Positions 36,791-48,440 of a stretch of 64,000 bases of DNA are shown here, in pieces. The stretch is from the NCBI GenBank assembly GCA_032433595.1, contig JASWJB010000076.1, positions 62,001-126,000 of the forward strand. Reading direction: 5' to 3'. Both the position numbers and the translations under genes were made by a program. The notes below the pieces were generated by a model, which did no database searches, was not told the origin of the DNA, and saw only the letters and a program-made list of their open reading frames with translations. Origin of the DNA: Conoideocrella luteorostrata. Taxonomy: Eukaryota > Ascomycota > Sordariomycetes > Hypocreales > Clavicipitaceae. The first letter of the stretch is position 1. Every line of letters begins with the position of its first letter.

Positions 36791-38129
36791 TGTGCTTAGG
36801 GTCGTTGTTTTAAGACCACGAGAACCGAGAGCGATCCAGAACGCCAGAGCTTTGGCGGCCCAACGTTCTTCATAACCTGGACGATATCGAGTTGTAGCTG
36901 TACATTATGCGCGCTGTTTCTTTGCAATGCGTGCAAATAGACTTTTTGTCACAGGGATCATCATCTATGATACAGAAACCTAACCCGAAACTGATGATGA
37001 TGCAGACGACGAGTTTAATGATGAACTCTAAGTTCAGATTGAACGATAAAATGAGGTGTACTTCTTCGTCAAATGAGCTAGAAAACAAGGACTGTTCCAC
37101 TGATCAGATTGACCATAGCTGCTCACTCTAATACTGGTGAAGCAATAATGGCAGGCGGGATGGCCAACACACTAACCATATAAATACTAGTACATCTACG
37201 GAGTTCCTCACAGATGAATGATGGTCAGCTCCTGATCCCTTGTTAAGTATGGCGCCCGAGCTCGCATCCGCCACGTCGCGATAGGATTGCTATTGGCGCA
37301 AAAGGACGATCAGGGTAAGTGTGGCCAGCCTAGCCCTCACCCCTCTCACTACCTTTCAAAACAAGGCTACTTTGTGCTGGTACATGGCATCGCTTGGGTT
37401 GTTCATGCCAACTAATTATTGCACAAGCGCTGACGAGGCGTCTGACTATTACATCTGCCGCACATGGTTTTAGGTTGATTGATCTTGCAAATCGAACAGT
37501 GAGGCTGTCGACCGAGCCTAGCACAATCCAAAGTTTCCTACAATGCAGCGTGTTAGTTACGATCAGGCTACAGCTGGAGGGAGGGCGGCGGCAAGGGCGG
37601 CAAAACAGGACACGGCCAAGCTCTGACGGTGTCGTGCTTCAAGCTGCTGCCGAGCCCACTGTCCCCGGGATCAAGGAGTCGGAGCTGGTTCTTTGCTTTT
37701 TTTCTCTCCTCACATCATAGCTCTTTACGCTCCTTACGAGGTTTCTTCGGACTGTCTCAATGCTCGGGCTCGTTACCGGCGCCCACGAGAACGGAGATCA
37801 TGTATGAGCTTCTCGATCTGGCGATGGAGATGCCATCATATTATACTGGTTAGTCCTAGGGTACTCAGACTGGAGGAGGAGTGGAGGAGGCGAAGAAGGA
37901 GGAGGAGAAAAAGAAATGCAGAGTGTACTTGTCGCTCGTTGAGAAACATCGCAAAAGTTGAGCCGCGTCTAAAGAAGATGGATTCGGGCACTGCCAATAT
38001 CGTCTGGGCAACCAACCCAAGATGCAAGCATGCTTCGCAATCTGGGTGCGTCTTACGCTGCTGTGGCTCGCATTCTCGTAGCTGGGTCAAAGTCCGAGGC
38101 AGCCAGGCGATTTAGGAGCGAGCAAAGTA
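36791..38129. other. Intergenic, with purine-rich tract
   Basis: No gene is recognised. A GGA/GAA-rich purine run spans about 37871-37917 and makes the open frames there meaningless. Confidence 0.4.
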
Positions 38130-38790
38130 GTATTCCGTGATGACATCTACCTACGCCATCAGCCACCGTAGTTCAGCCGTTGTGATGCAAAGCACCAATT
38201 GTTACCGTTGATGAGAGCAGAGAATGCATGGTCAATATTGGTGACAACAGGATCCCGCCTGCTACGCTCCGCCAGTCTACGCACTGGCAGGTCCACCCTG
38301 AACTAGATGGCGGCTTATAAGTTGTTGATATTCTGCGCCGAGAAGAAGCGGGCAATGGGTGGCAGCCTCATCCTGTGAATATCACGGTACGGTGTGGAGA
38401 GTGCCGATCGATGCCTCCAGAGACTCAAAGATGTCGTAGAACTGCGGATCGCAGACGTGAAGCTCGCCTGGGTTGATGCTCACGATGGGTCCGTATTTGG
38501 CGTGCGTGTCCTGTATGTCCCATATAGCTGCCGCGACGGACAAGGTCGGGGTAGAGCTAGCAACTATACTCCGCACAATATCAAACGTATCAGGTCGGCC
38601 GGTTAGAAGAGGCGAGTAGGGTCAAGCCTTGCTCACCATGATGTAGCAGCAGCGATCTTTGATCCGGGAAGGTTGGAGAGTGGACTAAAATAGAGACGAT
38701 GCAACGAGTCCGAGAGAAACAAACGGCAGCAGGGTAATGCTGCCGGAGGCAATGGCATTGTAACTTCTACAAGCATTTTTGGGCCGACGC
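38130..38790 (-). pseudogene. Cytochrome P450 N-terminal fragment
   Basis: Minus-strand readings in order are YFSPLSNLPGSKIAAATSW (about 38705, matching the usual YF.PL...PGPK.AA.T), then [18 protein letters not shown] and DPQFYDIF (38500-38410), then RFFSAQNINNL and DHAFSALING (38340-38215). These are the proline-rich hinge, the first beta strands and the B-C region of fungal P450s. Stops and frame changes separate them. The I-helix, ExxR and heme-binding Cys regions are absent, so only the first third survives. Confidence 0.68.
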
Positions 38791-38968
38791 GGAAACGGAT
38801 GCAGATTACTCCGTACAGCGACAGCCAACCTCAAGTAAATATCGCATTATCTACGGGCTAATGTTTTCTCCATACGCCGCATGTGCGGCGAGTTGGGAGG
38901 TACCTAGAGGAAACTCGCCGGGCAGGCAGGGATGGTTGAATTTGCCCCTGCATACTCTGTACTCTGTA

Positions 38969-38980
38969 CGGAGTACTCCG
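38969..38980. promoter_or_regulatory. CGG-N6-CCG palindrome
   Basis: CGGAGTACTCCG within a longer symmetric stretch (TACGGAGTACTCCGTA), between the P450 fragment and the protease-like remnant. Either a regulator site or a genome-wide repeated word. Confidence 0.3.
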
Positions 38981-39249
38981 TATAATGATGGGACCTACGT
39001 TGCTTACCACCGTTGCAACGAAACTGCTCCGTACCAAAAAGGCCATATTTCTACCCGTCGACTTGATGCTACTCAATTCCATACCGCGCTAAAATAGCTT
39101 CTCGGCACGGCACCCTTGCAAAAGTTTTGATATTATCATGGACCTGGTGGATGCTACTACCACCCCGACTTCGTCCCACATCTAAGCTCAAGCCTAGCCG
39201 GACTTCGGATCCCAATCATTTCTTCATGGGCCAGCCGTCGATTATCGAC

Positions 39250-39800
39250 TATGCAAGCAACCGATTTCTTCACCATCAGCAAGCAAACTAAGGAGGTCCG
39301 TGCTCCAGACGTCCGACTTTACGTTCGGCTTGCTAGCATTTGCGTATCCGTTCTTGGGCATCTATGAACTCTGCCCCGTCTTTAAATGCGACAATGGTAT
39401 GCTCTCGTAGGCGTCTTTTCGAGAGCCGATTGCAATGCTAACCATCAACAGCATCCTTCCAATCACCCTTCCACCAGGCCTATGAAAATGGTGCTTGGCC
39501 CGACCCCGTGGTAGCCTGACATTTGCTGCTAAGGCGGCTCTCCCGATCCTTCAAGGCGACGTGCGATGGCCACGATACTGTCCAGACGCATGGGGGCATC
39601 GATTCCATCCTAGTCAGTGAGAGCAAGATCTACTGGTACGAGAACAAGAGTTTCCCAGATATCAATAACACCAGCTTCGTCTACGACCCTCTTCTATACA
39701 GTTACTAGGCAATTGGAGTGAAGAGCGTCAAGATTGGCGATGAGGAACAGGCCTTGACGGAAATGCTCGTGGAGGCGTGGCATGAGCAGACCAGGTATAT
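39250..39800 (+). pseudogene. Possible aspartic-protease remnant
   Basis: Plus-strand segments in different frames read LLAFAYPFLGIYELCPVFKC, PFHQAYENG, ATCDGHDTVQTHGGIDS, then YWAIGVKSVKIGDEEQ. The order resembles the middle of a secreted fungal pepsin-like protease (G..AFAYP, then a GGID turn, then YW..GVKSVKIG). No catalytic DTG or DSG is visible. The match is by pattern only and the gene is clearly broken. Confidence 0.35.
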
Positions 39801-40640
39801 TGGTAGTACAAAAAGGGAAACAAAACAGAATATACGTTCAAATCCAGTGTGATTGAGGTTGAATTTAATCAAGGAGCCTGTTCAGGCATGATATATCTGA
39901 CTACGTAGATGCTTAACTCATTACTCAGCTAGCCTAAATGATGGCAAGAACAGGAGGACAAGTGAGGTGAGGCGAGAGATGGAGAGAGAGGATAGAAGCA
40001 AGTTCAAGAGCACCACGGCTCAGCACCGCGGACCTTTTTATCCTGCATCCGGACGATAGCTAGTCGCACGCTCCCTGAGTTTGTCGTTGCACAACATTAA
40101 TGACCTTGATATGATGCTGCGCTACCCACACCTGCTCTGTAGCCGATCGGAAACCGCATATGGACCACACCCGTCACTGCCCTGTCAATTCAAGTGCTTG
40201 AACCGCTACACTAGATTGTTATGCTAACCGATTCGCCGTGTTAGCAGGCGCTCAGCTGTGCTCACAACAAACCGCACATCGCAACTACCCCCCTTCCCAC
40301 AACCAGTAGCGTATCCAACAACCACACAAAGCAGTCAATACGGTACCTACTATATCGCGATTTCCATCCTGTGCTGATTCTATAGCCAAGCCAAATAACA
40401 GCTCATCCAGCTAGCCGCCTGGCTCGCCAGCTCGTTCGTTTGTAAACCTGCTGTTGAGTCTGGTCACTAGTTCTCCATTTCGCCAACTTGCTCGTCAGTC
40501 CACTCGTCCGTCCAACCGCTTACATTCACTGAGCTAACTCGGTTCATTTCATCAGCCTCCCCAAGCAAGCGCCTGCCAAGGTCACATAGCTAATACCATT
40601 CGCCTTCCGTTCCCTCTCTTGCATGCTCGTGCAATAAGTG
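39801..40640. other. Intergenic, nothing seen
   Basis: Upstream region of the zinc-cluster pseudogene. It is C/T-rich toward 40240-40600, as in a fungal promoter or leader. No repeat or RNA gene was recognised. Confidence 0.35.
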
Positions 40641-42998
40641 GCGCACACCGACACCCGTTGCGAAATTCTTGCGGATTTTGCCGCTCGAGAAAGATCAAGT
40701 GCTTGGGCTGTCTCATCTGTAGAGCATGCCGCAAGCAAGACGTCAACTGCATCCACGACTTTGAGCCCAGCTAGCAGCCTCCAGATTCACCCGCGCCAAT
40801 GGAACGTGATGCATGCAGCAGTAACAGCAATAGAAATATCAGAAGGAACAGTCCGACGCCCGTTTCGTCAGACGTAGCGTCCGAGCTGGAGGCGATATTC
40901 CTCGACAACTTCTCGGCCAGGGACTTGTCGACGCAGCACAACGATGAGAACGCCAATATCTGGAATCAGAAAGTAGCTTCATTCTACAATAAAGCCCGTC
41001 CACCACCATCCTCCGGGACCACTTCGCCGAACACGGAGCCGCCGAGCGTGGAGTTACAAGCAAACGCGCTGATATTCTCTCCATCATCATCAAGGAACTT
41101 GTCGTGAACAAGTTCGGAAGCCCCGGTTGCCATCTCGTCGAAGGCGGCGGAGGAAGATATATCATAGACGGGTACATAGACAATTCAACTACGACTATGC
41201 TCGACGAGGCACTGCCAGGATCGAACCCGCTTACCGAGCTTGGGACCAAGAAGATTTCACAACTCATTGATATGGGGTTCTCTACTCACCCATTGTCCTT
41301 CGTGCTATCTAAGACGCTCCTAATGCACGACCTGCGCCGAGAGATGCTGGCCGAGACACTGTTCGCCGTCATCTTGGCCGATGCCCATTTTTTTCATGAG
41401 TGATGTCGCCGCAAACGCCCAAGGGCGGGATCTATTACGATGGGCAGCGGCCGGCCTTCGAAATCATCCATACACCTCCACATCCAGGGCGTGCCCAGGC
41501 TCTCCCCAGTTTCCAGCCGAATCGCCACCACCTTCCATCACTCCCCTAAACATCTCTCCCATCCCGACACCCATCCTGCTTGGCTGGAACGCCCTTTCCT
41601 GGTCTCAGACTCGTCGAGCCTTGTGCTATATCGGTCTCGCTTGCCGCTTGATAAAGACACTGCAAGAGCATAAGTGGTCTACAAGTCCAGGAAACGCTGG
41701 AAGCCGCATCAACGGCATCGACGTACACGAAGTTGAGAAAGAACTGATGGCATACCTTTGGTGGACTAGCTTCGCCTTCTTCCAATGGCTATTTATTCAA
41801 ATGGATGAGCAACTCCCATATCTTCCTCGCACAAGTCTTGCATCGGTATTCCTCCCCGTCGACGCTGCCTCCTCCGTCCTGATTCCCTTGGATGTGGCCT
41901 CAGACCATATCTCCACACTTAATAGGCAAAAGGTCGCGCTGATGGACATGTGGCCGCTGGCGCATGTCTGCTCCGTTATTGCCATCATCTATGACTTATA
42001 TCCAAAGGAAACTCAACCGCCCGAGTCCCTAAATTCCGCACCGTGGCAAGAGGCCACGTTGACTGCACTTGGTCGTATCCAGAATCCGTCGCGGGAGCGA
42101 GCAGAGTCTCGACTCAGTCTGCTAAGAGATCTATTGAGTCCTGACAGAAAACGTACATGTAGCAAACTCCAGGGTGGAGAAGCTGTCGTCGAGGGCCGCA
42201 GTACTCGCCATCTATCACACAATGGCAATTCACGTCCTTTTTCCCCATGCGACGAAAAGGGCTGGTGGCCGGTACGCAAGCCCTCCTATCACTGCAGAAA
42301 CTACTCAGAGGTTCTGCGCGTCTGCGGAAGAGATACTGAACATTATTGCATCGACAAATACATCCCTGGACTGCGAGCCGTGGTGTCAGATAATATCACA
42401 ACTGCACCCATTCTCACCAGAAGTTTTCATACTGGCATTGGACAGTTGCTCCAGGGCTATGTCGACCATTCACTCGCGAGGTGTTTCGGACGGCGCTGTG
42501 GACAGTCATACGTGGGTCTCCCAGCAATCTCGGCTTCGCCACATTGCTAGGATATTATATGAACTCAGCCAGGTTCAATTCTTCAGCTTTGGTCCGTCTT
42601 ACAAGGCGGTAAGGAGGCAAGTCCAAATCATGGCTCGGCAATATGCAGTTGATGAGCTCGCTTCGGGCTGCGAATATCACGGGCGGAAACACTCGAGCTC
42701 TTTGCGGTCGGTGAGCTCGGTGCCTGCATTAAATACGAACATCCATTCCCTTGACACCAGCAAAACTTTCACCGCGCACTCGTCTTGTGTGACGCTACCA
42801 TTTACGACGGACGACATTCTGCACTGCTTTGGCGACTTTCAAAGTCGCGGCTTTGTATGCGCACCGGATTCTGCTGGTCTGCATGCCGCCAACTTGGGAG
42901 GAATGGATGGGATCTCACAGTACGGCGAGCAAACCACGCTGGATTTTGAACGTCCAGCCATAGATACCCATTGCACGAACTGGTCCATGCCGACGTAA
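40640..42998 (+). pseudogene. Zn2Cys6 transcription factor with early stop and 1-bp indels
   Basis: The zinc cluster (CX2CX6CX5CX2CX6C; NSCGFCRSRKIKC) lies at 40670-40750. A TAG at 40772-40774 closes that frame. The same frame continues with SDVASELEAIFLDNFSARDL. Three further breaks follow: near 41053 one A seems missing (VEL then TSKRADILSIIIKEL in another frame), at 41390-41397 there is one T too many in a T run (DAHFF then MSDVAANAQG), and near 42148 one A too many (then VEKLSSRAAVLAIYHTMAIH). Everything else reads as a full fungal-specific transcription factor domain up to the stop at 42998. With these breaks the gene cannot make its DNA-binding form. No in-frame ATG upstream of the cluster was found. 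Either it is a young pseudogene or the base calls here are poor. Confidence 0.72.
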
Positions 42999-43831
42999 GG
43001 CTGGACAGGCAATAAAATTAAATAAGATGCAGCTAGTATTAAATGAGCTTCAAGATTCGAGCTTCGAGCTTCGTCAGCATCCAACTTTGAACAAAAGCTT
43101 GCGCGGATGGCCATGCTGATATGCGCTAAGACCAGCTAACCGATGCGTCTGTCTGATAGGCAGGACATTCGCAAAATGTAGACAGGGGTCATGACACGCC
43201 TCCGGCACAGCATATTGCTAGCAACGTGATATACCTCTCGGGCAACGAAACAAACCATAGTCACCAAAAACAGCGTAAAGACGCCGCCCTTCTCCCATAT
43301 CTGGACGCACCATCTCCGAGTCGAGAGATGTGAGGGATGAGGATGCCAGAAATTCGAGATCGCTGGTCGCCTCATTTATCCCGCTCATATCAGCCCACGA
43401 GTTTGACTGCAAGTTCATGTTAATACGTCATGAATCACAACGAAAACATTAGAGAAATACGGCATGGTATGCGATGCTTACGCTACTGGGAGGCTGGGAA
43501 CCCGTTGTGGTATCGTCATCATTGTCGTCATTGTAATTCATAATTATCGATCTTGCATGGTGTGGAAGATGAAGGAGGTGCCTCGGAAGTCTCTACGAAT
43601 GTGGCCCAACAAAGTAGTTGTTTTATAAGATGCGTACTCCGTTGACCCAGCCATTTCCCGACGGTGGATTCTGCAGGCCAATCATGGATGCATCGTTACG
43701 TGTGGTGGCTGTTGCTACAGCAAGGAGAATGTGCCTACATTTTCAGTCACCAATGGCATTCATTTGCATGGATATGCGTTGGTATTCCTCTTCTATCCCC
43801 CGCTCTGCTATTTTGCTCTTCGCCGTGAACG
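42999..43831. other. Intergenic, nothing firm
   Basis: Short ORFs on both strands, none with a recognised domain. A possible hydrophobic start (MRWYSSSIPRSAILLFAV) at about 43773 precedes the next feature. Confidence 0.3.
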
Positions 43832-44282
43832 ATGAGGATGATGTCGAGGGTGAGCTGCAATGGGCACGAATTGCAACATCCAACAGAGCCAGTGGGTGAA
43901 TTACTTAAAATAGCCACGCGTAGAAGCGCGGCCGACAGCGCTCCGGTCGACATCAAAGCGTTGGTGGCAGAACTGGAGACGTATGACTGGTCGATAGGCA
44001 CTGCATGATTCCCTACTCGAGACATCGCGTGCGGCATCGGTGGCTGCAGCGAATATTTCTCCTTATTTTCCTTGGTATGCCAGTGCAGGCACCTCTGAGA
44101 AGTCTCCTCGACATAGCGGTATTACTGTCGCAGATGTTGCTTCGTCATGCAAGGTAAGACGCATCAGCCCATCATCATGACCATACATACATGTGTTATG
44201 ATCGCAGGTGACATCCTTGCCCCGCGATGCAAGCCTCGTCGGTTTTGTCGACGTATACGTGGACATTTTGAATGTCACATAA
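43832..44282 (+). other. Possible small spliced gene, unrecognised
   Basis: A 58-codon frame opens at ATG 43832 and ends at 44008 (LQHPTEPVGELLKIATRRSA, DIKALVAELETYDWSIG). A second frame continues it (HDSLLETSRAASVAAANISP) into a clean 54-bp intron at 44154-44207 (GTAAGA...GCAG), then VTSLPRDASLVGFVDVYVDI with a stop at 44280-44282. Composition and the intron look genuine. The join near 44000 is either an unseen intron or a 1-bp frameshift. Family not recognised. Confidence 0.3.
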
Positions 44283-45350
44283 ATTGCCGCGCCCATTCAC
44301 CTTGTATCACATGAACCAACAGACCTTGGCGACGTCAGGGAAAGCAAACTTTATGTGCGTTGGCCGCGACAAGCAGGCAAGAAAGCAACACCTGCATGAC
44401 CAACACAATGGGAGATGCTAGACATGAACCCGAAGCAGCCAATATGCCGCACAGCACACGGTCTCGACCATAACCAGGCTCACGTCTAAATCATCTTGTG
44501 ACATAATGGGACCTTTGGTGTGGGTGGCTGCTGCTAGTATTGGATTGACTTGACCTCGCTCTTCTTCCTCGTCTCGTTCCGCTTCGCCTCGCGTCGTCAC
44601 AGATAGCAAATGAATCCGACACCACTTTGGCCGAAGCTGGCTTGGTGCTTATCAACGCCTATGCAACCCAAAGTGGAAATACCAGCATGCCAGAAACTAC
44701 TAGTAGAACGCGGCAGTGAGACTGTGGATTCGATGACAAGTGGACCGAGAGTGACGCGGCTGGGGCGTAACTGTTGATGCACACTTCTCTGCTCCTAAAC
44801 AATAATACTAGTACGTTGGAGGCAGCCGGGCGGGCCGGGGACACTTCCGGATTTGTTTGTGTCCGTCTCTGGAGAGGTGGCGAGATCCCCGTACCTATTT
44901 TGCTTCCCTGCATTTGTTTTACGTCGGAATCCACGACTGTAGTCACTTCGAGGTGATGAGAGCAGGTGACGAGGTGGGTGGCAAGGTGGCGAGGAGCCCG
45001 AGGTGCTGACAACGTGAGTTCTGAGGTTTATCATAACCCCTGTAGCGCTCCCTGTAGTGTTTGGCTCGGCCAACACAGGAGGGGCCCGGGTGCCTTTTCC
45101 GCCATGTTAGCCATCTCCCCGGGGCATCCAAAGAGATAGAGTAGTGGGTCGCGGCGGCGGGATTAGGGGGCGGAGTTAGGCGCTTATCAACTATCAACTT
45201 GGCGACCCGAAATAGGTTACATTCCGATGCTCAAAAGTCGGATATCGCCCCAGCATCAAATCAAGTTCACCAAGCATCTGCTGCCCACATGATGTCCATC
45301 CGGCGAGTCATTCACCATCGTCAGACGCTCCTGTGCTGATTGCAAATGCA
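44283..45350. other. Intergenic upstream of the APH-like gene
   Basis: Overlapping ORFs on both strands with no domain. Nothing that could be called a gene or repeat. Confidence 0.4.
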
Positions 45351-47238
45351 ATGTCTGGCACGCAAAATAAACCAAGTATCTTCACCTACGCAGAGTTCAA
45401 TCTCGCATCTCTGCTTCAGTTGGCACAGACGCTGCGAGGTCGACCATGTTCGTGCGATGAATCTCAACAACCCCTTGCTGGCTCCATGAACTGGGCCATA
45501 TTCCTGCGTTTCGATGACAACGTGCTGTGGGTTTTCCGATCCATGGTACCAGGTCTCGGTGTAGAGATGGAAACTGCGTGTCGGCTTTTGGCCAGTGAAG
45601 CAGCCACTATGAAATTTGTCCGACAGAACACCAGCATTCCAGTCCCCAAAGTGTTGTCATATAGGTAAATAAAGGCTGCCTCTTGTTATTTTATTTTTTT
45701 AAAATAATTTGGCAAGCGAGAGCTCTAACAAAAGACATAGCGAAACGTCCCGCAATGATATTGGAATACCGTACATTCTTATGACCATGGCCAAGGGCCA
45801 GCCCCTCTCCATGTACGACTGGCGGACCCGTAGATATCCTGATGTGCCCGGAGCTGACGTATTCGCACGACCGTTGTTCTATTGTGAGAAGTCGCATATA
45901 TTAAATCAGTTGGCGCGATTCGTATGCCAATTGTCCCAGTCCCGATTTGATAAAATCGGATCACTCTTCGAGCGGGCTGACGGGAGTTATGTGGTTGAGG
46001 AGTGTTTGTCGCCCAGTTTTATTCTCCAGAATCACGAACACCTTGAGAACATTCCACGAGGCCCGTTCCAAAACGAGCGAGAGTACTACTCAGCACTTGT
46101 ATCTACACTTCTTGCACATTGCGAGGAACTCGATATGTCTCATCACATTCTCCACGCTCCACTTCCCTGTCCCCTAGAGTACAGCAACTTCGGTTCATAT
46201 AATGCGGCCTGCCATCGTTGGAACGATTACGCCGCTGCTGGTAGCAAGGCAGACTCGAACCAAAACCGTCTGGAGTATGGCCTGGCTGCCATGTTCATCC
46301 GCGATCTTGTCATTCCTTGTCTAACTGCGCCAGGCGACCCTCCGCCACCAGGCTTTCCACTTCGTCACCACAACATCAGCACGCAGAACATCTACGTTGA
46401 TGAGAACTTCAACATCACCTGTATGCTGGACTGGGCGCTGTCTTCGACCGTTCCTTTTGTCGACTCGTTGGCGTGCCCCGGCTTGCCTCATCCAGGAGAG
46501 TTAGAATTAGACCGGCTCCTGCACAAATCCTTTCAGTTAACGCTCAAAATGGAATTTTTGAACTCCCACAATGTCCTAGTTGCAGATAAATTTTGGTTTC
46601 GTGGTAATATGTCTTCGCGTTTATTGCGCTTGGTGAATTTCGATGCCATACAGGACTACCATCACCTGGACGCACTGCATGAGTCGGTATGCGGCGGCGA
46701 GAGTTCCCCTGTTCGTCTGCAAGACACGCTTCATTCAATATCTTCAACCCCCGAGGCCGGATTGTTTGCTCATGCATTAGCAGCCAACGACAAGCCTGGC
46801 CGTGAGGTTAGCCAGAGGGAGCAAAAGTACTTCGACGTAGTCGGTGCGGGGCGCCTCGCAATCGCCAGGCACGTATCGTACATGTCAGCGCTTAGATGCG
46901 GTATCAACGATAACCCCGTCCTGGCCAGCGTACAATGCGGCGGAAGCGGCACCAGGACCTCGGGGAACTACGTCGAACCGGCAGGGGGGTTCGGGTCGAA
47001 GCCACTGTATGTTCCGGACAAGCAACTGTGGCTGTGGTTAGCTGGGTTGTGGAAAACTCCCGAAGCGGAACTTGACTTGGCCCCCGAAGAAACCGAAGAG
47101 GAGGCCGAGAAACAAATCCCAATCAGGTCATCGGTGGCCCAGCCAAGACTTGAGGGGCCAGCCCCGACGGTCATTTGGCAAAGGTCACGCGTCACTCCCG
47201 TGAAGAATGGGAAGAGGAAAAGGAACAACTCTATATGA
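45351..47238 (+). CDS. APH-family phosphotransferase-like protein, intact
   Basis: Two exons (45351-45664, 45717-47238) with a 52-bp intron (GTAAAT donor, AAG acceptor) give 611 residues in phase. The first in-frame ATG is at 45351. The N-lobe has ETACRLLASEAATMKFVRQN and IPVPKVLSY, typical of the APH/choline-kinase fold. IPYILMTMAKGQPL gives the hinge. The catalytic loop is RHHNISTQNIYVDENFNITC at about residues 321-340, with MLDW as the metal site. The usual HxD base is Asn here (HHN), while the later Asn and the metal Asp remain, so catalysis may be altered. I believe this substitution is shared by a fungal subfamily. The C-terminus is Glu-rich then Lys/Arg-rich (KNGKRKRNN), which could be nuclear targeting. 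Substrate unknown. Confidence 0.8.
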
Positions 47239-48440
47239 GTTATATCAAGGACACAGAAAATACATCCACGGCCGATGAAAGACGTTCCACTCGCTGTCAT
47301 CTAGCGACGCGACGGGGAATAACGGATATTTGGGCAGTTTATAAGACTTAACATGTTCTTCTGCTTTTCAGCGAGATAGAGAGACTGTTTCTTTTGTTTT
47401 TGGGGTTTTAATATCCAGAGGATCGATACTGCTTAGCAAAGGCGATGGACAAGTTTAATAACAGTGACATTGAAAGGGAAGGTGAGAGTGAAAGAGAGAC
47501 TATTTCGACGACTTGAAGGGTCTGGCTTCTCTGCGGTTTTATGACCTAGAGAATGGATACTAATTTCTTCAGGCGACGGATAGCTTATAACAGTGAAAGC
47601 GACATTGAGAAAGAGAGACCCGACTATAATATCGCTGGAAAGGGAAGACTTTCAGCTTGGCATAATGCTTCAATACACACTCGTTTGAAAGCTGCAATTA
47701 CTGCCACAGATTCAACCGCACTTCTATTGATGATATCCTTTAATGGAACCCTATGACTATGTAGTGTGTGAGGCTCAATCGACCCCCTCCTGGTGGTCTG
47801 CAAGGCGGTCTACTGTTACCCTTTCGCTCAATGAAAGTATATCGAATTAGCCACAATGAGCAACATTCCCCAAAAGGCACTTGTACAAAAGTGCGGGCGG
47901 TAATTTTTCCATCGATTGCCTGCTGATCATGCGTGTTGTACGCGGCGAGCGGGAGACTGATGATCAGTAGAGAGTGCTATATCCCCCCATGGTCATTGCG
48001 GTCCGCGAGTTTGTCTTGGCGTTCAATCAATTGATGTGGTTGTCAAACAAGCATCTCAAGGTCAGTCAGCCGCCGGTACCATTAATTACGTTATTATTTA
48101 TCGTCTATTTGGAAACTATTTTCACCTTGCCCTTGTTTGCCATCGGTGGTGGAATTAAGGCGAGAGTGATTCCGCCGCCAACATTGGAGGGACATCACCA
48201 GTTATTTCTGTTGCGGCGAGAACTGAGTGACTACACTGAATTAACGAAACAATAAAAAACAAGATTGGTCAATACCGCCTACTTTTAACAAGACTTCGGC
48301 GTGTATATGCATCGAATACTAGATCTTAGCTACAAGGGCTATGGGTATAGGGTAGGCAGGTCGAGGCGCAATTTGCTTGAAGCTCAGTGTCATTCCGTCA
48401 TTCTCGTTATAATTCTCTATACTTGTACAGTAAATCCAAG
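47239..48440. other. Intergenic
   Basis: No gene is supported. ORFs at 47553-47756 and 47974-48255 lack recognisable domains and a convincing context. The stretch holds the 3' flanks of the APH-like and CWC24 genes, which converge here. Confidence 0.45.

Noticed and set aside
39825..39855. B-box-like GTTCAAATCC, possible tRNA
   Set aside because: No matching A-box at the right distance and no foldable acceptor or anticodon stems around it.
1..48000. Secondary-metabolite biosynthetic cluster
   Set aside because: A pump, a regulator and a P450 fragment are present, but no PKS, NRPS, terpene or DMAT core gene was seen anywhere in the window.
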